In this document: positions 35,597-45,820 of the stretch, piece by piece | Position numbering within the stretch: the first letter of the stretch is position 1 | Layout: each line of letters starts with the position of its first letter | Source: Pseudoalteromonas piscicida | GTDB taxonomy: Bacteria; Pseudomonadota; Gammaproteobacteria; Enterobacterales; Alteromonadaceae | Length of the DNA stretch: 64,000 bases | Reading direction: 5' to 3' | NCBI RefSeq assembly: GCF_000238315.3 | Contig: NZ_CP011924.1 | Location: 1,590,501 to 1,654,500 of the forward strand | Notes under the pieces: model-generated | Seen by the model: only the letters and a program-made list of their open reading frames with translations | Told to the model about the DNA's origin: nothing | The model's database searches: none | Made by a program: the position numbers and the translations under genes

Positions 35597-36352
35597 TTAC
35601 ATCTTCGCTAAACGCTCTGTTGCCAATTTTGCAGGAGTCGTACTTGGATACTCTTTAATCAATTTATTAAGGAGCGTCTTCGCTTCTGCGGCTTGTCCCT
35701 GTTTATGTAAAATAGTACCCAGCTTTAACATCGCTTCTGGACGTTTATTCGATTCAGGGAAATTATCAACAACGGTTGCAAAATGAGACTTAGCTTTACC
35801 ATCGTCAGACTTTATTAAGAATAGCTGACCCAACCAGTAATGCGCGTTCGGCACATACACCGAATTTGGATACTGCTGCAAGAAACTTTGAAACTCAGGG
35901 ATCGCTGCATCGTAGCGCTTATCCTTCATTATCATGTTTACTGTACGGTCGTACGCTTCATTCTCAGACAGATTACTGCTGAATGCTTGCTCTGGCGTAA
36001 CATCAGGCGTTACCGCGGCTGCGGTGGATTGTGACTGGTCATAAGCTTGACTGACGCGATTTTCAATCTCTTGATACAACTCACGTTGACGTTGTAGCAC
36101 TTTTTCAAGCTTATAGCTCTGCTCTTCTGTCACACCGCGCACTTGGCTTACTTCTTCTTGCAAAAGATTAAGCTGTTGCTGTAACTCAGCCTGCAGCAAA
36201 TTGCGGGTTCTCATCATACTCTCAAGTTGAGAGACACGTTCTTCTAGTGTTTGATTTGAATTTGCAGCTTCTGAAACAGGAGCGGGAGCAGCCCAAACTT
36301 GGGCGCTCCCGCTCATGAGTAAGAATGCTGCCAAAATAGTATTCGGCTTCAT
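35597..36352 (-). CDS. cpoB: Cell division coordinator CpoB (YbgF)
   Basis: CpoB is a periplasmic TolA partner that couples outer membrane constriction to PBP1B-driven peptidoglycan synthesis. The 251 residues show a signal peptide (about 1-21, cleavage after VWA), a trimerising coiled coil (about 35-105, rich in Gln/Glu/Leu), and C-terminal TPR repeats (about 130-250, with YDAAIPEFQSFLQQYPNS and LLNKLIKEYPSTTPA). It is 12 bases after pal, last protein gene of tolQ-R-A-B-pal-cpoB. Confidence 0.95.
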   Translation of the reverse strand: MKPNTILAAFLLMSGSAQVWAAPAPVSEAANSNQTLEERVSQLESMMRTRNLLQAELQQQLNLLQEEVSQVRGVTEEQSYKLEKVLQRQRELYQEIENRVSQAYDQSQSTAAAVTPDVTPEQAFSSNLSENEAYDRTVNMIMKDKRYDAAIPEFQSFLQQYPNSVYVPNAHYWLGQLFLIKSDDGKAKSHFATVVDNFPESNKRPEAMLKLGTILHKQGQAAEAKTLLNKLIKEYPSTTPAKLATERLAKM

Positions 36353-36364
36353 AATAACTCTTTC

Positions 36365-36898
36365 TTAGTACACTAATACCGCGCGACGGTTCTTAGCGAA
36401 CGCTTCTTCTGTACGTGACTTAATCATTGGTTTTTCTTCACCATAGCTCACTACAGAGATTTGGCTGTCAGAAACACCAAGGCTTTGAAGGTATTTAGCA
36501 ACTGACTTACCACGGCTTTCACCTAGTGCGATGTTGTACTCTGGCGTACCACGCTCATCAGCGTGACCTTCAACAAGTACTTTTACGCTTGAGTTTTTCA
36601 CTAGGAAATCAGCGTGCGCTTGAAGTAGTTCAGCATATTTGCTCTGGATAGTAGATTTATCGAAATCGAAGTAAACGATCTGTTCTTGACGTAGGGCTTC
36701 ATATTTCTCACGTAGTTTTTCTTCAGCAGATTTCTCGCGAGACATAGTGTTTACGTCAACAGTGTTGTCCTGTGTGGTTGCCGCTTGGTTGCTTTCGCTA
36801 GCCGCGCCCTCATCAACACTTGAAGATGAGCTACATGCTGCAAGTGTCATCACTGGCAACGCGACCATTAAGGCTTTTAGAGTTTTGTTAAGTTGCAT
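36365..36898 (-). CDS. pal: Peptidoglycan-associated lipoprotein Pal
   Basis: Pal anchors the outer membrane to peptidoglycan and is recruited to the septum by TolB. The 177-residue precursor has a lipobox LAAC with lipidated Cys22, a serine-rich linker, and an OmpA-like C-terminal domain with VYFDFDKSTI and VEGHADERGTPEYNIALGESRG, which binds diaminopimelate. It lies between tolB and cpoB with short gaps, in the operon order known from E. coli. Confidence 0.97.
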   Translation of the reverse strand: MQLNKTLKALMVALPVMTLAACSSSSSVDEGAASESNQAATTQDNTVDVNTMSREKSAEEKLREKYEALRQEQIVYFDFDKSTIQSKYAELLQAHADFLVKNSSVKVLVEGHADERGTPEYNIALGESRGKSVAKYLQSLGVSDSQISVVSYGEEKPMIKSRTEEAFAKNRRAVLVY

Positions 36899-36938
36899 CG
36901 AGTATATTCCTATATCTTTATAAATCTAACCAGCAAAA

Positions 36939-38297
36939 TTACTGTAAAAACGGCGACCAGGCTGGTGCCTTAACTTGACCGTCCAAGACAGGTAACCTTG
37001 CCTTGAAACGACCATCCATAGACACCAATGCCAATACCTGCTTATTATTGTGCAAGGTGCTGTATATTATCATCGAACCATTTGGTGCAATACTCGGAGA
37101 CTCATCTAGTCTCGTACGAGTTAGCACTTGAAACAGCCCGGAATCTAATTCTTTTTTCGCAATGTGGTAACGGCCCAGCGTACGGTTAACCATAATCAGA
37201 CGTTTACCATCTGGCGTGATCGAACCTGCTAAGTTCATGTCGCCGTCGAACGTAACTCGCTTAGACCTACCAGTTTTTAAATTTAACTTATAAATCTGAG
37301 CATTACCACCCCTTTCAGATGTATACACAATTTCTTGACCGTTTGGATGCCAAGAAGGCTCAGTATCTATACTACGATGACGAGTTAAGCGTGTTTCTTG
37401 ACGAGTTTTCAGGTCAATTAGGTATACTTCTGTCGCTCCACCTGCATCCTTAGAGAGTACTGCAAGTAATTTAGTTCCATCAGGAGAAAACTGTGGCGCG
37501 CCATTAATACCTGGGTGACTCGTGATCAGTTCGCGTTTTCCGGTGTAAATATCTTGAATGTAGATTTGCGATTGGCGATTTTCAAAAGTCACGTACGCAA
37601 GCTTGTTTGCATCCGGCGACCATGCAGGAGACATTAACGGCTCTTTGGAGCGCAATAACACCTGCTCGTTGTAACCGTCATAATCGGCAACAACCAATTG
37701 GTATGGTTTATCTTGGCCGTCACGTACGATAACGTAGGCAATCTTAGTTCTAAATGCGCCTCTTTCACCTGTTAAGGCTTCATATACTACATCACTAATT
37801 TGGTGCGCATAGTTTCTAAAGCCAGTACCGCTGACAATACTTTGCCGTCCTTCAAGCACATGGTCATCGCTTTGCATTAAGCGACCATTTGACATAATGC
37901 GAGTTTCACCACCGGTAAGCTGTGCTCTGATCACGTCAATCAGTTCATACTTTACCAAGTAACGCCCAGCAGATTGCTGGGTCACGGTGCCTACAACTAC
38001 CGCTTCAACCCCGGCATCAACCCATGCAGCGTAGTCGATTTCCGAGTCAGTTGTTGGCAATTGAGGCATGTCAGCCTCGGCAACAGGCTTAAATTTACCA
38101 CTGCGCATCAAGTCTGCAGAAATAACGTCACTTAAACTCGACGGCATTTCACCAGTGCCATTATATTTAAATGGTACAATTGCGATAGGTCTGGCACTGT
38201 CTACCCCTTCTGTTATCACAATTTCAAGTGCGGCTTGCGCAAACTGTGATACACCCAGAGTAAAAACCAGCAATAAGGTTGTGAACTTCTTTAGCAT
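36939..38297 (-). CDS. tolB: Tol-Pal system translocation protein TolB
   Basis: TolB is the periplasmic protein that binds Pal through its beta-propeller and TolA through its N-terminus. The 452 residues contain a signal peptide (about 1-22, cleavage after AQA), an N-terminal alpha/beta domain starting with the TolA box region ([12 protein letters not shown]), and a six-bladed propeller with repeated SPDG/HPNG turns ([39 protein letters not shown]). It is nine bases downstream of tolA. Confidence 0.97.
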   Translation of the reverse strand: MLKKFTTLLLVFTLGVSQFAQAALEIVITEGVDSARPIAIVPFKYNGTGEMPSSLSDVISADLMRSGKFKPVAEADMPQLPTTDSEIDYAAWVDAGVEAVVVGTVTQQSAGRYLVKYELIDVIRAQLTGGETRIMSNGRLMQSDDHVLEGRQSIVSGTGFRNYAHQISDVVYEALTGERGAFRTKIAYVIVRDGQDKPYQLVVADYDGYNEQVLLRSKEPLMSPAWSPDANKLAYVTFENRQSQIYIQDIYTGKRELITSHPGINGAPQFSPDGTKLLAVLSKDAGGATEVYLIDLKTRQETRLTRHRSIDTEPSWHPNGQEIVYTSERGGNAQIYKLNLKTGRSKRVTFDGDMNLAGSITPDGKRLIMVNRTLGRYHIAKKELDSGLFQVLTRTRLDESPSIAPNGSMIIYSTLHNNKQVLALVSMDGRFKARLPVLDGQVKAPAWSPFLQ

Positions 38298-38306
38298 GTT
38301 CGTCCT

Positions 38307-39248
38307 TTAAAAATTTGGTTTAATTGTTAAATTGATATTCTTAAGCTGCTCAAACACGTCTTTATCTTTAGAAACAGGTAAAGTATCTGCCATTTTCACA
38401 GCACGGATAGCAGCTTCACAAACTAGTTTATCGCCGCCCAATGACTCTACATGCGTCACAAGGCCGTTAAAGGCTAGACGAATGTTTACTCGGCATTGTT
38501 TACCTTTCATTGTTTCATCGATAAGCAAGTTTGCTTGAATGCGTTGCATGATAAGTGCTTTAAACTTATCCACTTCGCTCAATACTTGCTGTTGACGGAT
38601 CTTCGCTCTTGCTGCCTGCTCCTTAGCAAGCTGGTCACGAAGCATTTGTTCTTCAAGTGCCTTTTGGCGTTGACGCTCCGCTTCTTCCGCTTTTCGTTTT
38701 TCCTCAGCTTCGCGACGTTTCCTCGCCTCTTCGGCCTTTCTTAAGCGATCTTCCTCAGCTTGGCGCTGGGCCGCAGCTTTTTTAGCCGCTTCTTCCGCAG
38801 CAGCTTTCTCAGCTCTCGCTTTATCAGCCTGCTCACGTTGCTTTTTCTCTATTTCACGAGCGCGTTTGGCTTGCGCCTCAGCTTGGCGAGTCTCTTCCAA
38901 CTTAGCTTGACGCTCTTGCTCCAGCTTTTTAATGCGCCGCGCTTCGGCTTCACGGTCTTTTCTAGCTTGCTGCGCACGCTGTTCAAGATCGCGAATACGG
39001 CGATCTTCAGCAGCTTGCTTTTCTTCTTCACGCTTTTTTAAATCCGCAATCTTTTTCTCAACCGCTTGCTGATCAACCGACACCGCAGAAACGGCCCTTT
39101 CAGGCTTTTGATCTTTTTGCTGTGGATTTAAGGTGACTTCCATCACAGTAGGTGTATCAACTTGAAAATTTGCCGTAGCAAATAGCAGACCGCCAATTGC
39201 GCCATGAAGCAATACTGACTTAACTACGCTGCTAGATAATGAACTCAT
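38307..39248 (-). CDS. tolA: Tol-Pal system protein TolA
   Basis: TolA links the TolQR motor in the inner membrane to the outer membrane TolB-Pal complex. The 313-residue protein has one N-terminal transmembrane helix (about 8-26, VVKSVLLHGAIGGLLFA), a long Ala/Lys/Glu/Arg-rich helical domain II (about 50-215), and the globular C-terminal domain III (about 220-313, with CRVNIRLAFNGLVTHVESLGGD and CEAAIRAV). The start ATG overlaps the tolR stop by one base (TAATG). Confidence 0.96.
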   Translation of the reverse strand: MSSLSSSVVKSVLLHGAIGGLLFATANFQVDTPTVMEVTLNPQQKDQKPERAVSAVSVDQQAVEKKIADLKKREEEKQAAEDRRIRDLEQRAQQARKDREAEARRIKKLEQERQAKLEETRQAEAQAKRAREIEKKQREQADKARAEKAAAEEAAKKAAAQRQAEEDRLRKAEEARKRREAEEKRKAEEAERQRQKALEEQMLRDQLAKEQAARAKIRQQQVLSEVDKFKALIMQRIQANLLIDETMKGKQCRVNIRLAFNGLVTHVESLGGDKLVCEAAIRAVKMADTLPVSKDKDVFEQLKNINLTIKPNF

Positions 39249-39676
39249 TACTCATCCTCAAATGATTTAGTCATTAGGCCAACAGAAGGAACACCCGCTT
39301 TTTTCAAGAAATCCATTAAATAAAGTACTTCTTGATACGACACTCTGCCTGAACCTTTAATCATTACAGGGGTATCTGGATTTTGTTCTAACTTAAGTTT
39401 AATTACCGCAGCTACTTCTACTGCATCCATTGGTGCTTCAGGATCCGTACCAACAGTCACAAAATAGCGACCTTCAGCGTCAATGGTGGCAATAATCGGT
39501 GGCGAGTCTTTGGTTTCAACCAATTCAGACTCTTCCATCTGAGGTAAGTCTACTTTTACGCCGTGCTGGATAAGTGGAGCCGTTGCCATAAAGATGATTA
39601 ACAGCACCAACATAACATCAATATAAGGAACGACGTTGATCTCCGCGACGGGACGACGTCTCTTACGCTGATACAT
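39248..39676 (-). CDS. tolR: Biopolymer transport protein TolR
   Basis: TolR forms the proton-driven motor with TolQ. The 142 residues have one transmembrane helix (about 13-33) with the conserved Asp of the proton channel in [21 protein letters not shown], and a periplasmic ExbD-like domain ending in [11 protein letters not shown]. It overlaps tolQ by 14 bases. Confidence 0.96.
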   Translation of the reverse strand: MYQRKRRRPVAEINVVPYIDVMLVLLIIFMATAPLIQHGVKVDLPQMEESELVETKDSPPIIATIDAEGRYFVTVGTDPEAPMDAVEVAAVIKLKLEQNPDTPVMIKGSGRVSYQEVLYLMDFLKKAGVPSVGLMTKSFEDE

Positions 39677-40367
39677 TTTGTTTTGCCTCTACTTGTGTTG
39701 CAGCCTGACGATAAAGAATATTAGCGAACTCTTCCATAAAGTTAATGTACTGAGTTTCTAGCTTTTCTACATTTTTAGCAAATCGGTTATACGCCATAAC
39801 CGCTGGAATTGCCGCAAACAGACCCATGGCTGTTGCAATCAACGCCTCAGCAATACCTGGTGCAACCATTTGCAGCGTCGCTTGTTTCACTTCGCCGAGC
39901 GCGATGAAAGCATTCATGATCCCCCAAACGGTACCAAATAGACCGATGTAAGGACTGATAGAGCCAACTGTTGCTAAAAAAGAAAGGCTTGATTCTAACT
40001 TTTCAATTTCACGAGAAAGCGCGACACGCATTGAACGGTGAGTACCTTCAACAACAATTGAAGGAGATTGGATATTGCCTTTTTTATGCTTTGCAAACTC
40101 TTTAAAGCCGGATACAAATAACGCTTCTAGTCCCGACGCACTACCAGTCCTTGCAGCTATTTCATTATAGAGTTTGCTAAGATCCATACCGGACCAAAAT
40201 TTTTGCTCGAAATTCTTTGATTGGCTTTGGGCTTGAGAAATGACGGTTTTACGTTGAAAAATAATTGCCCAAGAAGCAATAGACAATCCCACCAGGGTCA
40301 ACATAACAAGTTGTACCAAAAAGCTGGCTTTTAAAATTAGATCGACAAAATTTAGTCCCGATTCCAC
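39663..40367 (-). CDS. tolQ: Tol-Pal system protein TolQ
   Basis: TolQ is the multi-spanning stator protein of the TolQR motor (MotA/ExbB family). A GTG start at 40367, ten bases after GGGAG, gives 234 residues and aligns the N-terminus with E. coli TolQ; the longer frame to 40433 has no family support. Three transmembrane regions are visible: [37 protein letters not shown], and [20 protein letters not shown]. The gene ybgC, which precedes tolQ in E. coli, is absent; the next 1.1 kb has no protein gene. Confidence 0.95.
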   Translation of the reverse strand: MESGLNFVDLILKASFLVQLVMLTLVGLSIASWAIIFQRKTVISQAQSQSKNFEQKFWSGMDLSKLYNEIAARTGSASGLEALFVSGFKEFAKHKKGNIQSPSIVVEGTHRSMRVALSREIEKLESSLSFLATVGSISPYIGLFGTVWGIMNAFIALGEVKQATLQMVAPGIAEALIATAMGLFAAIPAVMAYNRFAKNVEKLETQYINFMEEFANILYRQAATQVEAKQNVSA

Positions 40368-40433
40368 GTTATTATACTCCCAAAAGTGTTTCGGCAATGG
40401 TAGCCATTTATATTCTTGCGCTCTACCGAGCAA

Positions 40434-40857
40434 TATCTAGAGATAGACTAGATTTACTACCAAAAGGTTCAGCTAGTTTAACCACACTACAAATACCTTA
40501 CAATCTCAATACTGCGAATTCATTGTATTTGACGATAAATAGAGCAAAACAGTGTAACTCCCTTTGCTTTACCCAAACTTAAGCAAATTCGACAATCTCC
40601 ATCACAGCCTCTAAATATGACCCAAAACTGCATAAAATAGGAGTTTTATGCACAAATAGAGAATAAAACCTCAAAAAACAGATTGGTCTTACCAATTAAC
40701 AACAGATTATCTAATATTTACATTTTGCGCATTTAACATACAAAACCATATTTTACATAAACTTACATAAATACATCGCCACGTTTAAGCTCACTTTTTA
40801 ACCTCAAAAAAAATTCTGGTATTAGTTTTTTTTATCTGAAAAAAGAATTTTTCTAGT
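40434..40857. other. AT-rich gap upstream of tolQ
   Basis: No gene is visible here. The region should hold the tolQ promoter and is very A+T-rich near 40600-40850, with A-tracts just before the candidate RNA promoter. Confidence 0.4.
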
Positions 40858-40886
40858 TTGATGAAAAACCAAAACCTCTTTAATAT
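40858..40886 (+). promoter_or_regulatory. Predicted promoter of the candidate RNA
   Basis: TTGATG (-35, 40858-40863) and TAATAT (-10, 40881-40886) are 17 bases apart, close to the sigma-70 consensus. An A/T-rich UP-like stretch lies upstream. Transcription would start near 40893. Confidence 0.6.
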
Positions 40887-40892
40887 ACACCC

Positions 40893-41069
40893 TGTACTGA
40901 GCGAGCAGCTGAAGTTTCAGCAAAGCACAGTTACTTGCAATAGGATTCTGATTTTTCGTATTGCTAAGATGACGCATTTTGTGGATAAAACCCAAAGTAA
41001 CTCATCTTGTTCCCTGGATTACTTCCTTCAACTTGTTGTTTTGCCCGCATTATTTGCGGGCTTTTTTTT
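40893..41069 (+). ncRNA. Candidate independent structured small RNA, about 177 nt
   Basis: A consensus-like promoter and a strong terminator bracket a non-coding stretch with ordered complementarity. Hairpin GCTGAA/TTCAGC lies at 40908-40921. Helix A is AGTTACTT (40929) with AAGTAACT (ending 41002), helix B inside it is GCAATA (40937) with TATTGC (ending 40964), and helix C is AAGATGA (40966) with TCATCTT (ending 41008). A and C cross each other, so they form a pseudoknot or alternative folds. No + strand gene follows until 45.8 kb, so it is not a leader. The sequence matches none of tmRNA, RNase P, 6S, 4.5S, Spot 42 or GcvB as I remember them. A 107-codon frame across it has no ribosome binding site and runs through the terminator. 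Confidence 0.55.
41043..41069 (+). terminator. Strong intrinsic terminator of the candidate RNA
   Basis: GCCCGCA and TGCGGGC form the stem, followed by a T8 run. Confidence 0.93.
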
Positions 41070-41215
41070 GCCTGAAATTTGGTGCAAGCTCCTTATTACG
41101 ATCCACGTTTTCTTTAACACTCGGTCATTTTGCGGTTTTTATTTAGCACTTGGTTTAAAGGACGAGACAATCTACAAATAGTTTAAGCAACGTATAGCCC
41201 ACACAGGTCGAGATA

Positions 41216-41420
41216 AATTTACCTGAGATTTGGATAAGAAAGGTTCTCACTCCTTGTTGTTAAGGGGAAACTTAATTTACCTCCTTGTCTAGCCAGAAAG
41301 TTTTAGGGGAAACTAGGCGAATTTACGCACCAATAGCAGGCTATTGGAAGTAAATTCAACGCAGTTAGCGCTGAAACTGGCTGCTAGAAAGGCATTAATT
41401 ATCCGAAGCTCAGGTAAATT
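41216..41420. repeat. 205-bp element with terminal inverted repeats
   Basis: The left end AATTTACCTGAG continues ATTTGGATAA. The right end, reverse-complemented, reads AATTTACCTGAG and continues CTTCGGATAA. That gives a 22-base inverted repeat with two mismatches. Related AATTTAC pieces occur inside. The element has no coding capacity and looks like a MITE. The gap 41070-41569 otherwise holds no gene. Confidence 0.65.
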
Positions 41421-41569
41421 ACTTCAGCAGTAATGAATCTTGCTTGAATTGAGCGGATACAAAATAATGGATTTATGCACACGTGATTTGCGATAAGCGA
41501 GTGTAGAAATGAAATAGCCGAGTGAATACTCGGCTATGAAGAATAAAGGTGTTCGTTACCCTGCTTGAA

Positions 41570-42574
41570 TTATTCTGGCTTACTTAGCTCAAAGTGCATA
41601 TAAGCTTTGTCAGAGACAATACGTCCTCTTGGCGTGCGTTGAATAAAGCCTTGCTGGATCAAAAATGGTTCTATCACATCTTCGATGGTTTCTTTTTCTT
41701 CTCCAATTGCCGCAGCAAGGTTATCCAGACCAACCGGGCCACCGGTAAACTTTTCTATGATTGCCAGCAGGTATTTGCGGTCCATATAATCAAAGCCACA
41801 TTTATCAACATCGACCATATCCAACGCTAAGTGCGCAATCTCTTCAGTGATAGAGCCATCGCCCTTCACTTCAGCAAAGTCTCTTACCCTGCGTAGTAAA
41901 CGATTTGCTATTCGTGGTGTACCGCGTGCACGACGCGCCACTTCAGTTGCACCCGACTCGCTGATCTCTAGATTTAAATGATACGCTGAGCGGGTCACAA
42001 TCGAAGACAAGTCCGCAACCGAGTAAAACTCCAAGCGCTGCACAATACCAAAGCGGTCTCTCAATGGTGAGGTTAATGAGCCAGCACGTGTCGTTGCGCC
42101 AACCAAAGTAAAAGGCGGTAAATCCAGTTTAATCGAGCGTGCAGCTGGGCCTTCACCAATCATGATGTCCAATTGATAGTCTTCCATAGCAGGATAGAGA
42201 ATTTCTTCCACCTGAGGGCTTAAACGATGGATCTCATCAATAAATAACACATCCCCTTCTTCAAGGTTCGTGAGCAACGCGGCTAAATCCCCTGCTTTTT
42301 CAAGCACAGGTCCTGAGGTAGTTTTAATATTAACCTCAAGCTCGTTTGCGACAATGTTCGCAAGCGTGGTTTTACCTAAACCCGGTGGACCAAATATCAG
42401 CAAGTGATCTAAGGCTTCCTGTCTTGAACGTGCCGCCGCTATAAAAATTTCCATTTGCTTTTTGACATGCGGCTGACCAGTATAATCATTTAGTAATTTA
42501 GGTCTAATCGCCCTATCAACTAAATCTTCATTACCTTGGATCTCAGGTTCAATTAATCTATCTGCTTCAATCAT
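41570..42574 (-). CDS. ruvB: Holliday junction branch migration helicase RuvB
   Basis: RuvB is the AAA+ hexamer that drives branch migration with RuvA. The 334 residues (E. coli 336) have Walker [11 protein letters not shown] near 60, Walker [13 protein letters not shown] near 110, sensor 1 [18 protein letters not shown], and a winged-helix C-terminus ([14 protein letters not shown]). It is two bases after ruvA, last gene of ruvC-ruvA-ruvB. Confidence 0.98.
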   Translation of the reverse strand: MIEADRLIEPEIQGNEDLVDRAIRPKLLNDYTGQPHVKKQMEIFIAAARSRQEALDHLLIFGPPGLGKTTLANIVANELEVNIKTTSGPVLEKAGDLAALLTNLEEGDVLFIDEIHRLSPQVEEILYPAMEDYQLDIMIGEGPAARSIKLDLPPFTLVGATTRAGSLTSPLRDRFGIVQRLEFYSVADLSSIVTRSAYHLNLEISESGATEVARRARGTPRIANRLLRRVRDFAEVKGDGSITEEIAHLALDMVDVDKCGFDYMDRKYLLAIIEKFTGGPVGLDNLAAAIGEEKETIEDVIEPFLIQQGFIQRTPRGRIVSDKAYMHFELSKPE

Positions 42575-42576
42575 AG

Positions 42577-43194
42577 TTACATCATCGATTTAAGAGCGTC
42601 TTTAATGATACTCTCGGTCGTCATGCCTTCTCTGTTTACGGCTTTTACCGCTTTTTGTGCTTGAACTTGTTTATACCCTAATGCCATTAAGGCTGCAATC
42701 GCTTCATCTGCTGGGGTATCGCTTACCGTCGGATGCTCTTGCGGCGCAAGTACAGCAGCATCGCTAAACGGTGTGAGTAAGTCATTGCCAAAATCTTTTA
42801 GCTTATCTTTCATTTCAAGCACTAGGCGCTCAGCGGTCTTTTTACCAACTCCAGGGATCTTAACCAAAGTAGTTGCATCGCCATGATTCACGCAGCTAAC
42901 AAATTGCTCTGCAGACATGCCAGACAAAATTGCAAGTCCGAGCTTTGGACCGACTCCGTTTGCTTTAATTAACGTTCTAAACAATGCACGTGCGATCTTG
43001 GTATTAAAACCAAACAGTAACTGCGCATCTTCACGTACTACAAAGTGAGTAAATACTGAAACCGGCTCGCCCACACTCGGTAATTCATAAAAACAAGTCA
43101 TAGGCATTTGTACTTCATAACCTACACCTGCAACATCAATTAATATCTCTGGTGGCTGCTTTTCTAACAGTGTTCCGCTTAATTTTCCTATCAT
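42577..43194 (-). CDS. ruvA: Holliday junction binding protein RuvA
   Basis: RuvA tetramers hold the Holliday junction in square form and load RuvB. The 205 residues (E. coli 203) contain the N-terminal OB fold ([28 protein letters not shown]), two helix-hairpin-helix motifs ([33 protein letters not shown]), and the C-terminal RuvB-binding domain with [12 protein letters not shown]. It starts two bases after the ruvC stop. Confidence 0.98.
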   Translation of the reverse strand: MIGKLSGTLLEKQPPEILIDVAGVGYEVQMPMTCFYELPSVGEPVSVFTHFVVREDAQLLFGFNTKIARALFRTLIKANGVGPKLGLAILSGMSAEQFVSCVNHGDATTLVKIPGVGKKTAERLVLEMKDKLKDFGNDLLTPFSDAAVLAPQEHPTVSDTPADEAIAALMALGYKQVQAQKAVKAVNREGMTTESIIKDALKSMM

Positions 43195-43196
43195 GG

Positions 43197-43724
43197 TTAT
43201 CTCAACCTTCCTCTTACGGTTTTACGCGCTGCACCTGCCATTTTTATTAAGTTTTGCCTTGAGTGCGCGTGACAAATCGCCACCGCCAACGCATCTGCAG
43301 CATCAGCTTGGGGTGTGCCAGGCAATTTTAGTATGCGCTTTACCATTTCCTGTACTTGGGCTTTGTCTGCACCACCGGTACCCGCAACAGCTTGTTTAAC
43401 TTGCCTTGCCGAATATTCACTCACAACCACTGACTGCATGGTCGCTGCAACAATGGCCGCACCTCGCGCTTGACCAAGTTTTAAGGCTGAGCTTGGATTA
43501 TGCGCAACGAACACTTGCTCAATCGCAAAGTCGCTCGGCGAAAACTGCTCTATGAGCTGTGTGATCCCTTGATAGATAATTTTTAATCGAGTGGGAAAGT
43601 CATGTTCACCAACTTTAATGCAACCGCTCCCCAAATATTGGAACTTTGCACCTTGGTGAGCAATCACACCATAGCCTGTAAATCTTGACCCCGGATCAAT
43701 TCCTAAAATGACAGCCAAATGCAT
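43197..43724 (-). CDS. ruvC: Holliday junction resolvase RuvC
   Basis: RuvC cuts Holliday junctions symmetrically. The 175 residues (E. coli 173) carry the four acidic catalytic residues: Asp in [10 protein letters not shown], Glu in FAIEQVFV, and the two Asp of [13 protein letters not shown] near 140. It is the first gene of ruvC-A-B, 117 bases downstream of aspS. A LexA-like sequence lies just upstream, so the operon is probably SOS-controlled. Confidence 0.98.
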   Translation of the reverse strand: MHLAVILGIDPGSRFTGYGVIAHQGAKFQYLGSGCIKVGEHDFPTRLKIIYQGITQLIEQFSPSDFAIEQVFVAHNPSSALKLGQARGAAIVAATMQSVVVSEYSARQVKQAVAGTGGADKAQVQEMVKRILKLPGTPQADAADALAVAICHAHSRQNLIKMAGAARKTVRGRLR

Positions 43725-43758
43725 CGTCTCTTGGTTTTTTGGTTATAATGCCAAAATA

Positions 43759-43774
43759 CTGTATAGATTACCAG
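43759..43774. promoter_or_regulatory. LexA-box-like sequence upstream of ruvC
   Basis: CTGTATAGATTACCAG fits the gammaproteobacterial LexA consensus CTGT-N8-ACAG with one mismatch in the right half. It lies 35-50 bases before the ruvC start, near a TATAAC-like -10. Confidence 0.45.
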
Positions 43775-43795
43775 TTATAAGCTAGTTCATCTGAT

Positions 43796-43823
43796 CAAAA
43801 AAGGCGACCTAAGTCGCCTCTTT
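43796..43823 (-). terminator. Terminator downstream of aspS
   Basis: AGGCGAC and GTCGCCT pair around a CTAA loop; on the - strand a T6 run follows. It separates aspS from ruvC. Confidence 0.85.
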
Positions 43824-43841
43824 TACATTCGGTTGACGAAC

Positions 43842-45626
43842 TTACTCGCCTTCACCTTGTTCTGCTAGCTGCTTTTCTATTGAGATAGCAAGCTCTTTTA
43901 GCGCATCTGGGTTTGCAGGGCTTGGCGCATCCGTCATCAAGCACGACGCTTGCGTTGTTTTCGGGAACGCAATAACGTCACGGATGTTGTCGGTGCCACA
44001 CAGTAGCATCACCAAACGGTCAAGACCGAATGCCAAACCTGCGTGCGGAGGCGTGCCATACTTCAGAGCATCGAGTAAGAAACCAAACTTCTCTTGCTGC
44101 TCAGACTCTTCAATACCTAGAATTCTGAACGCCGCCTGTTGCATTTCGTTGTTGTGAATACGAACCGAACCGCCACCGACTTCGTAGCCGTTAAGTACCA
44201 TATCGTAGGCATCAGAAAGTGTTCCTGCTGGATTTGCTTCAAGGTCCGCAGCACTTACGCCTTTAGGCGCAGTAAACGGGTGGTGTACCGCGTGTAGGTT
44301 ACCTTCATCGTCTTCTTCGAACATCGGGAAGTCAACAACCCAAAGTGGTGCCCACTTAGTTAGATCCGTGATTTCTAAATCAAGACCAATCTTCAGACGT
44401 AGCGCGCCCATGGCTTCGTTTACAGTATTACGCTTGTCTGCGCCGAATAGAATAATGTCACCTGTGTTTGCGCCTGTGCGCTCAAGCAGTGCATTGATCA
44501 CTTCTTCATTCAAGAACTTAGCGATTGGTGACTGTACGCCTTCGATACCCGCATCACGGTCATTCACTTTCATCCAGGCAAGGCCTTTCGCACCGTAAAT
44601 ACCTACAAACTTAGTGTATTCATCGATTTGCTTACGTGAAAGTTGTGCGCCACCAGGTACTGATAGTACTGCAACACGACCTTTTTCGTCGTTCGCAGGG
44701 CCGCTTAGTACTTTAAATTCAACACCTTTTACGATGTCTGCAACGTCGATAAGCTCAAGCGGGTTACGTAGGTCTGGTTTATCCGAACCATATTTGCTCA
44801 TCGCTTCGCTGTATGGCATCACAGGGAACTCACCCAAATCAACTTCTAGGAAAGACTGCCACATTTCACGGATCATTTTTTCTGTCACGCCACGAACTTG
44901 ATCTGAGCTCATAAATGACGTTTCGATATCTATCTGAGTGAACTCAGGCTGGCGATCGGCACGTAAGTCTTCATCACGGAAACACTTTACGATTTGATAG
45001 TAACGGTCAAAACCAGACATCATTAGCAGCTGCTTAAATAGCTGCGGCGACTGCGGTAGCGCATAGAAACTGCCTTTGTGAACACGACTTGGTACTAGAT
45101 AGTCGCGTGCACCTTCAGGTGTTGCTTTAGTTAGTACTGGCGTTTCAATGTCTAAGAATGCATTTTCATCCAAGAAACGACGCACAAAGCTACTCGCTTT
45201 AGCACGCATCTTAATGCGATCGCTCATTTCTAGACGACGTAGGTCTAAATAACGGTATTTAAGACGACGCTCTTCAGAGTTTTGCTGATTGAAGTCAAGC
45301 GGTAATGGTTCTGAACGGTTGATAATGGTTAAGCCAGTGCCTAAGATCTCAACTTCACCGGTTGCCATGTCTTTGTTTACTTGGCTTTCAGGACGCGCAC
45401 GGACAACACCTTTGATCTGAACACAGAATTCTTGGCGCAACGTATTCGCTTTATCCATTAAGCCTTCCACTTCAGGATCGAATACCACTTGCACAAGCCC
45501 TTCTCTATCTCTTAAATCGACAAAGATTAGGCCGCCAAGGTCACGACGTTTATTGATCCAACCACATAGTTCAACTTCCTGATCTACATGGCTCTTATTT
45601 AGTTTTCCGCAGTATATAGAGCGCAT
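43842..45626 (-). CDS. aspS: Aspartyl-tRNA synthetase AspS
   Basis: AspS charges tRNA-Asp. The 594 residues (E. coli 590) show the N-terminal OB anticodon-binding domain ([33 protein letters not shown]), class II motif 2 ([20 protein letters not shown]), the bacterial GAD insertion domain (about 280-420), and motif 3 ([13 protein letters not shown]). It is upstream of ruvCAB on the same strand, separated by a terminator, and divergent from the yecE gene as part of a common gammaproteobacterial neighbourhood. Confidence 0.98.
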   Translation of the reverse strand: MRSIYCGKLNKSHVDQEVELCGWINKRRDLGGLIFVDLRDREGLVQVVFDPEVEGLMDKANTLRQEFCVQIKGVVRARPESQVNKDMATGEVEILGTGLTIINRSEPLPLDFNQQNSEERRLKYRYLDLRRLEMSDRIKMRAKASSFVRRFLDENAFLDIETPVLTKATPEGARDYLVPSRVHKGSFYALPQSPQLFKQLLMMSGFDRYYQIVKCFRDEDLRADRQPEFTQIDIETSFMSSDQVRGVTEKMIREMWQSFLEVDLGEFPVMPYSEAMSKYGSDKPDLRNPLELIDVADIVKGVEFKVLSGPANDEKGRVAVLSVPGGAQLSRKQIDEYTKFVGIYGAKGLAWMKVNDRDAGIEGVQSPIAKFLNEEVINALLERTGANTGDIILFGADKRNTVNEAMGALRLKIGLDLEITDLTKWAPLWVVDFPMFEEDDEGNLHAVHHPFTAPKGVSAADLEANPAGTLSDAYDMVLNGYEVGGGSVRIHNNEMQQAAFRILGIEESEQQEKFGFLLDALKYGTPPHAGLAFGLDRLVMLLCGTDNIRDVIAFPKTTQASCLMTDAPSPANPDALKELAISIEKQLAEQGEGE

Positions 45627-45820
45627 AAAATTCCTGTCAGTCCAGTTTGCTCTTACGACTAATCACTTCTCACCACACAATATGAATTCACAGTATTGGT
45701 AAGCCAGTCGCTAAGACTCATTTTCAATAACCGCCAATTATATAAAAATACGCTGCATTGTCATCCTCAATCTAAGGATCTGATACACTATTCACACATT
45801 TAATCGTTGTTTTGATCACT

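Noticed and set aside
38496..39041. Phe/Leu-rich + strand frames opposite tolA
   Set aside because: They are antisense shadows of the Ala/Lys/Glu-rich helical domain of TolA.
40858..41181. 107-codon + strand frame across the candidate RNA
   Set aside because: It starts inside the predicted -35 box, lacks a ribosome binding site and reads through a strong terminator.
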